From: Aradus depressus
Taxonomy: Eukaryota > Arthropoda > Insecta > Hemiptera > Aradidae
Reading direction: 5' to 3'
Assembly: GCA_963662175.1 (NCBI GenBank)
Contig: OY759216.1
Location: 53,089,087 to 53,153,086 of the forward strand
DNA: 64,000 nucleotides
Shown piece by piece: positions 37,801 through 43,175 of this stretch (positions are counted from its first letter, which is position 1; every line of letters starts with the position of its first letter). A program made the translations under genes and the position numbers. The notes under the pieces are model-generated. The model was not told where the DNA came from, did no database searches, and saw only the letters and a list, made by a program, of their open reading frames with translations.

Positions 37801-40164
37801 AGAGCGAACTTTTGATACTTTTTAGGGTGCAATATCCCCCCCCCCCCCCCCCCCCCCCTCTAAAACCTAATCTGAGTCGAAAAGATGTACGGATTATGTG
37901 TTATTATTAAGAGAAAGGTTAAACAAGGCACTTGTACAAAGCGTAGTAAAGCTTGATTCTATTAATAACCACAACAAGTATTTAATGAGTAGAGAATGAG
38001 GAGGTGTGGAGGTGTGAGTCTAGGAACTCGACGTAACACAACAGGAGCACCGCGCCTCGTCAGGTCAGCACACTCACTCAATTGATAATAATGACATAAA
38101 AATCATCAAACATAAAATGCGTGCTAGACTCTCGCTAATTATTCCCGGGCAACACCAGCTAACCAGCCAGTCAATAACTATAGAAGACAAAGTATATCAA
38201 AAAAGTGGTTAAATTATACCACAATACGTATAAAACAAATGCTACTATCCGATACATTTTCACTCTCCAGCCCATACGATGTATAGGGGAACTTATGTAA
38301 TAGTTAGAAAATTCGATGTTGAGTTTTCACCTAAATTTCATGTTTTCCGACCTCCTGGTTCCAAAAATAAAAAAAAAGATAGTTGTGCAGTCTGGCTATG
38401 AACATGATAACACAACATTGATTAAATATAAAGACACAAAATTGTATGTGCTTCCAGAATTGCATAAGGACGACACCTATATATTTTCAGACAAATGGTC
38501 AAAGGGAAGAAGGGTGGGGCTTAACTCAAAAACCCTAATAACTATCGATGTAATGAGTGTATAGACATGAAATTTCATATTTAAATTCAAATTAATTGAG
38601 AATTCGCCGAAGGGATCAGTGGGAAGGCGGGGGGGGGGGGGGGGGGGTCGACTCAAAACCCCTCCATAACTGCCGATGTAATGAAGTATCGGCAAAAAAT
38701 GTAATATGAGGATTCAGAGGCCATTATGTAAGGTAAACTATTGGTAATAAGTCCAAATGGCAGATTGGTTTTGAAGGGAGCGAGAACACTTAATTGATAG
38801 ACTCGTGCTGTGGTACTTTTTTTTTAATGGATGTTGCAACGTTTAAATTTTGCCAGTGATTTCTAACAAATGTTTTACGAAATGACACAGATTTCAACCC
38901 AAAGAATATTATAGATACTCGTATACGAATACATGTGGTCTGTAAGCGGTGGACGACTGGACGCTAATTAACATAATTTCGCAAACAGTTGGAAACATTG
39001 TTAACTACCACTAATGAAGAGCAGTTAACCAACCACAAACCCGAGATTAATTATCTTGTAGTCGAGTGCTCAGTTATGGTCAATTTTTTCAATTATATCT
39101 CTTTAAACACCATTTAAACATCACGAGCTTATTAACTATTATCATTATTAAATATTAAAATTATTAACTATTAATTGTATATGTGTTACCAGAACCCCAT
39201 GAGGACGACACCTATCGATTTTCAGCCAAATCGGAAAAATGGAAGGGGGGATTTAGGAAGGGCTTAACACAAAACCTCTTATGACTAACGTTGTAATGAA
39301 TCGACACAAAATTTCATGTGAGAATTCAAAACTCCATAAGGACGAATATTATTAATTTTCAGCGAAATCGGCAGAAAGGAAGGGGAGATCAGAGGGGTTC
39401 AATGAAAAAACCCTAATAACTGCCGATGTAATGAATATATCGACATAAAATTTCATATTTGATGTCAAAATCCAATGAGGACATAAGCTGTCAAATTTCA
39501 GCGATATCGGTCGAAGGGAAATGGGGGTTCAGGGGAGGGGGCTCAATGTAAAAACACTTATAACTGCCGATGTATTGAATGTATCGACACAAAATTTAGT
39601 ATGAGGATTTAGAAGCTCCTATATAAATCAACTGTTGAATATTAGTGCAAACGGTCGACTGGTTTTGGGTCCCGAGCTTGTACGATGTCAGGTACTCGTT
39701 AAAAATTCCTACTCTGGATGAATACAAATTTAGGGTAGGTAGGCAAAATTTGGGATTCTCAGTATAGTCGGGCTCATATCCACCAGAGCAACAAAAGAGA
39801 GTTCTGGTAGTAGGCGATATGACCACGTAGTTAAAACTCGGACATGAGTCACAATAACTAACTAACCTATTGATTTTGATCTGCTGGTTTTGTCACTTTG
39901 AAAACAATCATGCCAAGCCAGACGAGACTTGCCATGAAATGTTGAAGACCCTCACCCCTGACGATTATTCAATATGGAGGGGCTAAGATAAGGGTGTCAC
40001 TTACCAGAGCAGGGTCCTCGGTGGACAACCATGAGTGAGGTCTGTCCATCGCAGCGTGCCTTGACGAGGTGACACCGCGTCACGTAGGTCTTGTTGTCGG
40101 AGCCACACACAGGCCGAGTGGGGTTACGGCTCTTGCAGACCCGCAGCTTCTCTTCACAGGGCAC
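5761..40164 (-). CDS. magu: SMOC / magu (pentagone) family matricellular protein, 13 exons, 5' end missing
   Basis: Exons, in transcript order: 40164-40005, 21582-21379, 20405-20370, 19362-19270, 17336-17103, 15882-15829, 15227-15138, 11549-11424, 9813-9703, 8563-8494, 8403-8307, 7104-6939, 5834-5761. All have AG acceptors and GT donors, and the phases join without error into 504 codons plus TGA. Domains: Kazal (residues 1-53, six Cys), TY1 (about 54-121, CWCV), basic stretch KTRRGGRRRRK, EC-like EF-hand pair (about 133-240), KKKDKPKKK linker, TY1 (about 287-365), EC EF-hand pair (about 366-475), and a basic tail with RRRGPNPLD. This order is that of SMOC proteins. Family knowledge: Drosophila magu/pentagone is a secreted BMP/Dpp feedback regulator that acts through heparan-sulfate glypicans, so the basic runs are plausible glycan-binding sites. 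The signal-peptide exon was not found. Vertebrate SMOCs are about 440 residues; this fragment is already longer. Family assignment is secure; the symbol is by homology. Confidence 0.93.
5835..6240. other. Intron 12, 3' part
   Basis: AT-rich intron sequence without recognised elements. Confidence 0.5.
6241..6707. repeat. Inverted repeat with nested SINE-derived hairpin
   Basis: Outer arms 6241-6290 and 6653-6707 (gttacacagtgttaagaac and complement). Inside, 6388-6421 and 6463-6494 are inverted copies of the SINE body segment 'gctcatgtccatcagag', giving a strong hairpin. It lies within intron 12. Confidence 0.65.
6939..7104 (-). CDS. magu: SMOC exon L: second EF-hand pair, SPARC-type
   Basis: 166 nt. 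It completes one EF-hand (D-L-N-K-N-K-V-L-E-K-K-E across the intron) and carries a second one, DVNHDRKISLTE, within KQCGKKLPRYC...EWLNC. Both loops keep calcium ligands. GTAAAT donor. Confidence 0.92.
7105..7836. other. Intron 11, unannotated part
   Basis: AT-rich, no recognised element. Confidence 0.5.
7837..7893. repeat. (TA)n microsatellite
   Basis: About 28 uninterrupted TA units inside intron 11. Confidence 0.97.
8307..8403 (-). CDS. magu: SMOC exon K: EC helix and first half of EF-hand 3
   Basis: 97 nt. It ends WIFQTLDLNKNK, the first half of an EF-hand loop whose second half (VLEKKE) opens exon L, so a phase-0 intron splits the calcium loop. Donor GTAAAC, acceptor TTTTAG. Confidence 0.9.
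8494..8563 (-). CDS. magu: SMOC exon J: start of second EC domain
   Basis: 70 nt encoding CPEQKRQAFLKELMEF and onward, the opening Cys-helix of the C-terminal EC domain. It ends with two bases of a Met codon before GTAATT. The next intron is only 90 bp, the shortest in the gene. Confidence 0.85.
8648..8938 (+). mobile_element. SINE family S, body copy
   Basis: Contains 'gatggtcccgagcctg', 'gactcccacaatagagtcgg' and 'gcgctctggtagtaggc', the shared SINE body, without the tRNA-like head. Confidence 0.75.
9215..9680 (-). repeat. Dispersed repeat family D
   Basis: Reverse-orientation copy: 'ccaatcgaccgtttgg', 'ggccgatttggctgaaaat', then 'gtgtcgatatattcattc', ending near 'cttcgcatagctcggga'. It overlaps spurious ORFs. 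Confidence 0.75.
9703..9813 (-). CDS. magu: SMOC exon I: second half of second TY1
   Basis: 111 nt beginning YCWCVHEDTGKPIPGTS and ending after PKC and a short tail. It completes the six-cysteine TY1 fold begun in exon H. GTACTT donor. Confidence 0.93.
10339..10652 (+). mobile_element. SINE family S, near full-length, with target duplication
   Basis: tRNA-like head with A box (aactcagtggta), body, and CCTAA tail. Flanking 13-bp sequences tttgataaggaaa (10326-10338) and tttgatacggaaa (10653-10665) differ at one base, a convincing target-site duplication. Confidence 0.88.
10653..11423. other. Intron 8 remainder
   Basis: Mostly unrecognised. The stretch 10985-11110 (caatcgtttttgagtta, acaatacttcc) resembles 20720-20840, a further low-copy dispersed repeat. 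Confidence 0.4.
11424..11549 (-). CDS. magu: SMOC exon H: first half of second TY1
   Basis: 126 nt encoding the N-terminal half of a TY1 domain: NDC..., then PECALDGRYQKVQCYRSTG. It is interrupted just before the YCWCV signature, which opens exon I. The first TY1 has no intron here, so the two TY1 units differ in exon structure. Confidence 0.92.
11741..11769 (-). ncRNA. Minimal hammerhead motif (helix III ACCGGT)
   Basis: CTGACGA, U, GGU-GUGAG-GCC hairpin, GAA, palindrome ACCGGT, A at the cleavage site. The core is intact. Confidence 0.68.
12042..12070 (+). ncRNA. Minimal hammerhead motif (helix III ACCGGT)
   Basis: Mirror copy of 11741-11769. Helix I pairs GTTT after the cleavage base with AGAC before the core (one G-U). 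Confidence 0.7.
12480..12508 (+). ncRNA. Minimal hammerhead motif (helix III ACGT)
   Basis: CTGAAGA, U, hairpin GACC-UUUG-GGAUC (one bulged A), GAA, palindrome ACGT, C. Helix I is 5 bp (CCCTT with AAGGG). Unpaired with any mirror copy, so it is an independent lineage from the foldbacks. Confidence 0.68.
12954..13340. repeat. Nested inverted repeat in intron 7
   Basis: Outer arms (ggtatgggtaaatcag near 12991; its complement near 13308-13322) enclose a second inverted repeat (13113-13186 against 13206-13276, tacatcttaatactagaaat). A degenerate hammerhead sits between. Confidence 0.75.
13042..13070 (-). ncRNA. Degenerate hammerhead motif (helix III ACGT)
   Basis: Core TTGATAA instead of CTGANGA: positions 3 and 8 changed from C-G to U-A, a pair-preserving double change. 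Followed by a G/C hairpin, GAA and ACGT. Confidence 0.45.
13396..13485 (-). mobile_element. SINE family S, 3' tail fragment
   Basis: 'ttaggttaggtttagg' tail followed by 'atgactcatgcccaggc' and 'cgcctactaccagagcg'. Confidence 0.8.
13486..15137. other. Intron 7, unannotated part
   Basis: Pyrimidine-rich 13640-14010 ends in 'attcttaggggac' and resembles 54100-54360, a possible unclassified repeat. The rest is plain AT-rich intron. Confidence 0.4.
15138..15227 (-). CDS. magu: SMOC exon G: linker before second TY1
   Basis: 90 nt encoding a low-complexity acidic and Ser-rich linker (GLRESSLISTYGLEMG, then EDPPIERKEEPE). No domain. The exon is supported by its acceptor, its GTAAAA donor and its frame. 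Confidence 0.78.
15829..15882 (-). CDS. magu: SMOC exon F: 54-nt basic linker
   Basis: 54 nt encoding KKKDKPKKKIGRDSDFG. It follows the first EF-hand pair and is a second strongly basic patch. The phase matches both neighbours (GTGAGC donor, TTTGCAG acceptor). Confidence 0.82.
16180..16448 (+). mobile_element. SINE family S, two adjacent 3' fragments
   Basis: 16180-16330 and 16360-16448 each contain 'gctcatgtcca...gctctggtag' and 'aaagcccgggcatg'. The second ends in the 'cacaataacta' tail. Confidence 0.75.
16725..17060 (-). repeat. Dispersed repeat family D
   Basis: Reverse copy ending 'ctgcgtctagctgaggaa', directly beside SMOC exon E. Confidence 0.75.
17103..17336 (-). CDS. magu: SMOC exon E: first EF-hand pair (EC-like)
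   Basis: 234 nt. Two 12-residue EF-hand loops are visible: DLDNNKNLTISE and DLNRDSTITYEE. The second lies in the SPARC-type setting KKCSRSFARYC...EEWTLC, with the cysteines that bridge the EC domain. Calcium ligands at loop positions 1, 3, 5 and 12 are acidic or Asn and look functional. The GTAAGT donor leaves one base of a Lys codon. Confidence 0.92.
17640..18335. mobile_element. Non-autonomous DNA transposon with TIRs
   Basis: Left end CAGGCGCGGATCC; the right end reads GGATCCGCGCCTC, its complement with one mismatch. ACTTG lies immediately outside both ends (17635-17639 and 18336-18340), a candidate 5-bp target duplication. The 696-bp interior is AT-rich with no transposase. It sits in intron 4. 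Confidence 0.62.
17995..18120. repeat. AT-rich tandem repeat, about 30 bp x 4
   Basis: 'aattaatgtaattaaatat' recurs at about 18017, 18047, 18079 and 18109, inside the TIR element. Confidence 0.85.
18336..19269. other. Intron 4, unannotated part
   Basis: AT-rich with several poly-T runs; the ORF at 18901-19182 has no recognisable domain and is probably chance. Confidence 0.4.
19270..19362 (-). CDS. magu: SMOC exon D: start of first EC-like domain
   Basis: 93 nt encoding CGKIERINFINNLVKIF and onward, a Cys followed by an amphipathic helix. The pattern C-x4-R-x2-F-x3-L is the same as in exon J (CPEQKRQAFLKEL), which opens the second EC domain. Donor GTAAGT, acceptor TTCTAG. Confidence 0.88.
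19790..20215 (-). repeat. Dispersed repeat family D
   Basis: 'ggccgatttgactgaat', 'gtgtcgatttattcattcc', 'ccgattacataacttcccc': family core in reverse orientation, in intron 3. Confidence 0.78.
20370..20405 (-). CDS. magu: SMOC exon C: 36-nt basic micro-exon
   Basis: A 36-nt exon between a TTTCAG acceptor and a GTATTT donor. It adds KTRRGGRRRRK plus a split codon and restores the frame between exons B and D. The run of eight basic residues is a likely heparan-sulfate binding patch (inference). The exon is very short, so support rests on phase, splice sites and position. Confidence 0.82.
20543..20706 (+). mobile_element. SINE family S, 5' half
   Basis: tRNA-like head with A box (tagctcagaggta) and B box (gggttcggaaccc), then the start of the body. 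Confidence 0.82.
21005..21225 (+). mobile_element. SINE family S, 3' body with CTAA-type tail
   Basis: Body from 'cttcggctgggacgttaag' to 'gtgagtcacagtaactaac'. Confidence 0.8.
21379..21582 (-). CDS. magu: SMOC exon B: first thyroglobulin type-1 domain
   Basis: 204 nt, GC-richer than its surroundings. A complete TY1 domain lies in one exon: six cysteines, the signature YCWCV, and PKC near the end. The donor is GTAAGT. It is separated from exon A by an 18.4-kb intron, the largest seen in the gene. Confidence 0.95.
21786..22083 (+). pseudogene. RTE-like LINE, 3' end of ORF2
   Basis: Plus-strand reading gives RWRIRTNAELRDLYKSPDL, then VKQGRLRWLGHLQRIEADGL, and after a frameshift MGVRRWRREAEDREEWRKII. 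This is the characteristic C-terminus of RTE/CR1-type reverse transcriptases, ahead of the LINE 3' end. The flanks (21718-21785 and 22148-22215) are diverged direct repeats of each other, beginning gacaagtac. Only the tail of the element is present. Confidence 0.72.
22387..22640 (+). pseudogene. Mariner transposase relic with internal deletion
   Basis: N-terminal fragment IRDHLPRVMLWEFKK resembles the start of mariner helix-turn-helix domains. After a deletion and frame change, HHDNARVHVARETLEKLKSQ is the second catalytic-Asp region. The middle and the C-terminal DD34D Asp are not recognisable. Dead copy. Confidence 0.65.
23158..23176. repeat. Poly-C run (19)
   Basis: Uninterrupted C run in otherwise AT-rich intron. 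Confidence 0.95.
23844..24190 (+). mobile_element. SINE family S, full-length reference copy
   Basis: 347 bp flanked by perfect 12-bp duplications TATTATGGTTAT (23832-23843 and 24191-24202). The tRNA-like head has A box 'tagctcagtggtatgcg' and B box 'gggttcgtagccc'; then 'ggaggtaaaataaac', 'cttcggatgggacgttaag', 'cgagcctgtacgatgtcag', 'ggcaaaatttaggactccc', 'cgctctggtagtaggcg', and the tail AAAACCTAACCTAACC. Pol III type promoter boxes are internal. No coding capacity; it must depend on a LINE partner. Confidence 0.95.
24262..25895 (-). pseudogene. Jockey-clade LINE: ORF1 joined to ORF2 tail
   Basis: Minus strand. ORF1 begins MGDEGKKAETTTPEATPST at 25895, is frameshifted near 25720, and continues 25469-24732 with VPRVVIRGLHPSTDH and three zinc knuckles (CKRCQGYGHTHSYC, CVRCGQEHVSGTC, CANCNGSHPANYRGC), typical of jockey gag-like ORF1. 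The other frame, 25026-24262, ends with the ORF2 C-terminus: VRYLGLTLDRRLTWNPH, KPLWMYGSQIYGSA, IQVFQSKTLRLI. Endonuclease and nearly all of the reverse transcriptase are missing, so an internal deletion joined ORF1 to the ORF2 tail near 24770. Non-autonomous or dead. Confidence 0.85.
26579..26886 (+). mobile_element. SINE family S, 5'-truncated
   Basis: Starts within the tRNA-like head, ends CCTAACCTAACC. Flanked by TACAACTT at 26571-26578 and 26887-26894, consistent with a target duplication after 5' truncation. Confidence 0.87.
26935..27435 (-). repeat. Dispersed repeat family D, long copy
   Basis: Contains the whole set of family blocks in reverse: 'cttccccagcaagaatcaat', 'cgctctccctccaaagcca', 'ggccgatttggctgaaaat', 'ccgattacataactttc', ending 'cttcgtataactgcggaag'. 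Confidence 0.82.
27436..28404. other. Intron 1 stretch
   Basis: AT-rich, no recognised element apart from a short 'ggcccggattaaggg' at about 28247, similar to ends of some DNA transposons. Confidence 0.35.
28405..28610 (-). mobile_element. SINE family S, 3' part with CTAA tail
   Basis: 'tagctagttagttattgtgg' tail (complement of the ataactaac type), 'ggctttaactacgagg', then 'aggctcgggaccatcgc'. Confidence 0.75.
28755..28880 (+). repeat. Dispersed repeat family D, head fragment
   Basis: 'gcagttatgtaatctgttcc', 'gaacccgatagaataaatgt', 'tgtatccagaacccca'. Confidence 0.7.
28902..28929 (+). ncRNA. Hammerhead-like motif, core mutated
   Basis: Stem II is a perfect GAGC-GAAC-GCUC hairpin, followed by GAA, ACGT and C. 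Helix I is CCT with AGG. The core reads GTGAAAA: C3 became G and G8 became A, so the conserved C3-G8 pair is lost and the copy is probably inactive. Confidence 0.5.
29277..29301. repeat. Poly-C run (25)
   Basis: Uninterrupted C run. Confidence 0.95.
29510..29935 (+). repeat. Dispersed repeat family D
   Basis: 'gagttttcaatggaatttca', 'ttcagccaaatcgac', 'agtatgaggattcagaagc', tail 'gctggggaagtacattgcc'. Confidence 0.8.
30116..30363 (+). mobile_element. SINE family S, headless, CTAA tail
   Basis: Starts at 'gggaggtaaaataaactta' and ends 'catgagtcataataactaac'. Confidence 0.85.
30364..31069. other. Intron 1 stretch
   Basis: No recognised element. The ORF at 30528-30824 has no domain I know. 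Confidence 0.35.
31035..31205. mobile_element. Hammerhead-bearing foldback element
   Basis: 'attgtctatttcac' at the left and 'tgtatagacaatat' at the right are inverted, around 'agtactttcggtattgctac' and its mirror. Same structure as the 1485-1733 palindrome but eroded. Confidence 0.65.
31077..31106 (-). ncRNA. Minimal hammerhead motif (helix III AGTACT)
   Basis: CTGACGA, U, GGUA-GCAA-UACC hairpin, GAA, AGTACT, C. Intact core. The mirror copy at 31120-31144 lacks the CTGANGA box. Confidence 0.66.
31621..31640. repeat. Poly-G run (20)
   Basis: Uninterrupted G run. Confidence 0.95.
31675..31935 (-). repeat. Dispersed repeat family D
   Basis: 'cttccccaacacgagttaat', 'tcgctctcccgcctta', 'gtgtcgatacattcatt', 'atcgtgttcacaagcacac'. 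Confidence 0.75.
31960..32260. repeat. Dispersed repeat family D, two copies head to head
   Basis: A plus copy to about 32150 ('gatgcagagttttcaacaaa') meets a minus copy ('gacatcgaatttcaaaccga') near 32155. Confidence 0.65.
32725..32945 (+). repeat. Dispersed repeat family D with 34-bp triplication
   Basis: Family core interrupted by three exact tandem copies of a 34-bp unit (gtgtgaccatgaggacaac at about 32781, 32815 and 32849). Confidence 0.8.
33713..33740 (-). ncRNA. Degenerate hammerhead motif
   Basis: Has GAA, ACCGGT and A, but the first core box is CTGCAGA and stem II is poor. Confidence 0.35.
33753..33780 (+). ncRNA. Hammerhead motif (helix III ACCGGT), weak stem II
   Basis: CTGACGA and GAA-ACCGGT-C are intact; the intervening UGGCGUAACGU pairs poorly. 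Confidence 0.5.
33841..34479. other. Intron 1 stretch
   Basis: AT-rich, nothing recognised. Confidence 0.4.
34480..34650 (+). repeat. Dispersed repeat family D, internally deleted
   Basis: Head 'gaagttatgtaatcagtcag' joined directly to the tail 'ctggggaagtacactgg'; the tandem monomers are missing. Confidence 0.78.
34747..34979 (-). mobile_element. SINE family S, internal deletion, perfect target duplication
   Basis: TTAGG-type tail complement at the left, head 'gagctaccggcgcc' at the right. Flanked by AGTAATATAATA at 34735-34746 and 34980-34991 (12 bp, perfect). A segment of the 3' body is missing. Confidence 0.93.
34992..35799. other. Intron 1 stretch
   Basis: ORFs at 35044-35253 and 35474-35887 show no known domain; probably chance. 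Confidence 0.35.
35800..36130 (+). repeat. Dispersed repeat family D
   Basis: 'gatgccgagttttcaacaaa', 'taactgtcgttgtataatga', 'ggacgacatatatttgat'. Confidence 0.78.
36190..36260 (-). mobile_element. SINE family S, short fragment
   Basis: 'tgcccgggcttgaacta' and 'gagcgctctctcgtcac'. Confidence 0.65.
36355..36760 (-). repeat. Dispersed repeat family D
   Basis: 'ttcgctctccctccaaagcc' through 'ccgattacatatgttccc'. Confidence 0.8.
37389..37671 (-). mobile_element. SINE family S, divergent copy
   Basis: 'gtgactcatgcccggactt', 'gtacctgacattgcaaagg' and the head end 'gctatcggtgccac'. Highly diverged. Confidence 0.7.
37836..37858. repeat. Poly-C run (23)
   Basis: Uninterrupted C run. Confidence 0.95.
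38283..38820 (+). repeat. Dispersed repeat family D, long copy with poly-G
   Basis: 'cttatgtaatagttagaaa', 'gacacctatatattttcag', two monomers, then tail 'cgtgctgtggtac'. A 19-base G run (38629-38647) lies at the purine-rich point of a monomer. Confidence 0.82.
38821..39169. other. Intron 1 stretch
   Basis: Nothing recognised. Confidence 0.4.
39170..39665 (+). repeat. Dispersed repeat family D, shows the monomer structure best
   Basis: Three successive monomers of roughly 125-140 bp, each running 'atgaa...atcgaca', 'aaaatttcat', 'ccataaggacg', 'ttttcagcgaaatcgg', purine-rich run, 'aaaaccctaataactgccg'. Confidence 0.82.
39668..39866 (+). mobile_element. SINE family S, 3' half, CTAA tail
   Basis: 'ggtcccgagcttgtacgatg' through 'gagtcacaataactaacta'. 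Confidence 0.82.
40005..40164 (-). CDS. magu: SMOC exon A: Kazal / follistatin-like domain
   Basis: 160 nt, starting in phase 0 after a TTTGCAG acceptor and ending with one base of a split codon before GTAAGT. It encodes a six-cysteine Kazal domain (Cys at 3, 10, 20, 31, 38 and 52 of the exon product) with the core CGSDNKTYVTRC. In SMOC proteins this is the first domain after the signal peptide. The preceding exon must end in phase 0. Confidence 0.93.
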
Positions 40165-40435
40165 CTGCAAACAAACAAACATAAACCCTTTCTATAGTTG
40201 AGATATCCGAAGAATGATAAATTTTGAAGATTGGTCACATAGCCTAGACGTACAAACACTTCTGAACTCTGTGTCGGAAATGTCTCGAACATTGTCCTGC
40301 AAATCGATAATCCTCTGATTTCATCGATTGGTCAATACAACGTTGATACACCTCATAGACATAAAAGAATACGGGATTCCTTACATAAATAACCTTTATA
40401 AATGCTGAAATGATTTAGTTAAATTTATTAATAAT

Positions 40436-40438
<3 letters not shown>

Positions 40439-40501
<63 letters not shown>
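40439..40501. repeat. (TA)n microsatellite
   Basis: About 31 TA units directly upstream of the SMOC Kazal exon region. Confidence 0.97.
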
Positions 40502-40504
<3 letters not shown>

Positions 40505-40559
40505 CTAATAATAATAAAAACAATAATAATAATTCATTCTGTTTTAAATTTTCACTCCA

Positions 40560-40678
40560 AAAATTTTTTGTAGGGGGTCCAAATCTAATATGGGGATATA
40601 TAATTTTATATGCGGCCCGCGGGATTATAATGCATTTCCAAAGTGGCCCACAGGATCATTTGGGTTGGCCACTCCTGG
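40560..40678. mobile_element. Fragment of a DNA-transposon end
   Basis: 'atgcggcccgcggg' and the terminal 'gttggccactcctg' resemble a widespread hAT-type terminus (CAGGRGTGGCCAAC on the other strand). The left end is not found. Confidence 0.4.
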
Positions 40679-41089
40679 ACTAGAGCATTCCATAATTTTG
40701 AAAGAAATCTTTCAAGATAGAAAACTCTCAGTGTAGTCTGATGAGTGTATCAGATAAAGAATGTTCAAATATAATGTGTTACAAAACAGGCGACTGATGA
40801 AGACAGATATGGATGAGGGAATATTTTGAAGCTGGGTTAGCAAGGGAGCCATCTTGAAATGAATCCATTCAAGATCTGTTCATAAATAAGAACTAACGGT
40901 GGTGATATATGTGGAGTTAAGAGAGCCTCCTGAGTGTGTTATTCATAGCACTCCTTAAGATGGCTATCCTCCTTGCTCGCAGGCCTTCTGGGCTCCACCC
41001 TACAACCTGCTCAACAACTGTCTTCAAATGGAAATCTACACTCACTATATTTATAAATGGAACCGTTAAGAAGATGGATATCCAATTTG

Positions 41090-41215
41090 AGAAACGTGGA
41101 CATATTGTGGAATCGTAAGAAAATAAAACAAACTTTATCTTAAGAAAAAATTATCTATTCCACAAGGAATATATACAAAAAATAATAGTTTCGGCATTAA
41201 ATCATCATCAGGTTT
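41090..41215. mobile_element. Penelope-like terminal repeat fragment with decayed hammerhead
   Basis: 'gaaacgtggacatattgtgg', 'aataaaacaaactttatc', 'ctattccacaaggaat' match the flanks of the foldbacks. 41184-41211 (minus) reads CTGATGA...GCC-GAAA-CTATT with the helix III palindrome lost. Confidence 0.6.
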
Positions 41216-41450
41216 ATAGTTATAAACTAAGAACTTGGCTGACTCTAAAAACTAAACAGAAGTCTGACTGCGAATCATATAGGTTACATCAGGTAAGTAA
41301 AGAAGGGGTTGAACTTTTAACTTGGAAATTCCTGTCACTACAGTTAGGAATTTATTTGTTCTGAAATAGTTACTGCGATTCATGTCCGGGCTTTAATTAC
41401 GAAGAGATATCGCTTACTACTAACCTAACCTCCAAAAAGTGTATGTAACC

Positions 41451-41788
41451 AGGTTAGGTTAGATTAGGTTTTATGACTCATGTCCGGGCTTTAACTACAA
41501 GGTCATATCGCCTACTACCAGAGTGCTCTATCGTCACTCTTGTGGACATGAGCCCGACTCTACTCTGGGAGTCCTAAATTTTGCCTACCCTAAATTTTTA
41601 TTCATCTAGGATAGGGGTCTTTAACGAGTACCTGACATTGTACAGGCTCGGGACCATCGCTTAACGTCCCATCCGAAGGACGGCTTGCTTAAGTTTATTT
41701 TACCTCCCAGATAAAATAAACTAAGGGCCTCAGTCGGGTTACGAACCCAGAAGTCAAGCACGCATACCACTGAGCTACCGGCGCCCTC
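41451..41788 (-). mobile_element. SINE family S, full-length
   Basis: TTAGG-complement tail at the left, complete body, head 'gagctaccggcgccc' at the right. Confidence 0.92.
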
Positions 41789-41879
41789 ATATAAGTGGAG
41801 GTCCGGTGCGTCCCTCTGTTATGATGACTTTGTGTCATTACCTTATCAGAACTTTGTTCTAGCCAACAATTGAAGTATG

Positions 41880-42350
41880 TAACCAGTAAGAAGGTTAATG
41901 TTTTCAGGAAAGTTTTTATCTGACTGTTTAAAATGGTTTTTGTTCCTCTAAGTTTCTTCCAAAATGTTTTCAAAAATAAATATTTTGTTGTTACCTTTTA
42001 GTGTATATCCTTGTTTTCTAACTTTTAATTTTCTTATGTGAACTATTATAGGCTTAATAACTTAACCAATAAAATTACTATATAAGTAAGTAAATGATTA
42101 ATCTTAACTAAGTTAGTAAATTTTGCCTACCTAGAATTATTCAGCTCGGGTAGGGATCTTTAATGAGTGCTTGCCATGGTACAGGCTCCGGAACATCGCT
42201 TGAACTCCAATCCGAAGGATGGCTTCCTCAAAGTTTTTTTTCACAACCCAGATGAATATTCTAAGGACCTCGACCGGGTTTTGAATCCGCTATCATGAGC
42301 TCAGAACGCAACCAAGCTACCTCTGACCTACCGACGGTTCTCACATATAT
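41880..42350. repeat. Left member of a local inverted duplication
   Basis: Reverse complement of 45240-45700. Shared marks include 'gtgtatatccttgttttcta' and a SINE fragment (42121-42350, minus). Confidence 0.85.
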
Positions 42351-42462
42351 AAGTATTCATTTATTTCTTCTTATTCCTTTACTCATTTTAAAGATAAGAA
42401 AAGCTCACATTTTGTTAAACATAAAAATAACATTTCATGCACATCACTTATAATTAGTTAGT

Positions 42463-42753
42463 TAGAGGGCGCTGGTAGCTCAGTGGTAACCGTGCTTGCT
42501 TACTGAGCTCAAGATCCCGGGTTCGAAACCCAGCCGAGGCCCTTAGGTTTTTTATCTAGGAGGTGAAAAAACTTTGAGCACGCCGCCCTTTGGATGGGGT
42601 GCTAAGCGATGGCCCGAGCCTGTACCATGTCAGGTACTCATTAAAGATTTCTCTAATAAAAATTTAGGGAGGGCAAAATTTAGGACTCAAAAGTGACAAA
42701 AGAGCACTCTGGTAGTAGACGATATGACCTTGTAGTTAAAGCCCGGGCATGAG
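42463..42753 (+). mobile_element. SINE family S, near full-length
   Basis: Head 'ggtagctcagtggtaaccg' and B box 'gggttcgaaaccc', body shortened, ends 'aaagcccgggcatgag' without a tail. Confidence 0.88.
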
Positions 42754-43175
42754 GAAATCACTAGGGAAAAAATCGTTGGTTGGGAAGAATTTAAACGATA
42801 ATACCTATATAGTATTTTTTGATTAATTTAATGCATGGATAGTGACGTAGCTATGAAAAAGTTTTAGGAATTCCGAGAGGTTATGTAACACGTGCTTCAA
42901 TAAGATTTATAATTATAAAAGGTGAAACGAAAATATTGAAGAAATATAACTATTTTTTTTATGATTTTAGAACTGTAGACTCTAGGTGGCGGCGTTAAAA
43001 ACAACAGTAATAATTTCATTAAATTTTCCTTTTTTTTTCTTATTTTAGTCAATATACGTAGGTATGTACGAGTATGGTGAACGATAAATGTATTGGTGCT
43101 AGGTGGATGTAGTGGACTAACTTGTTAAATAACTAATACAGATGTATCAGTCCAACATAGTTTATTTTTTACCAC

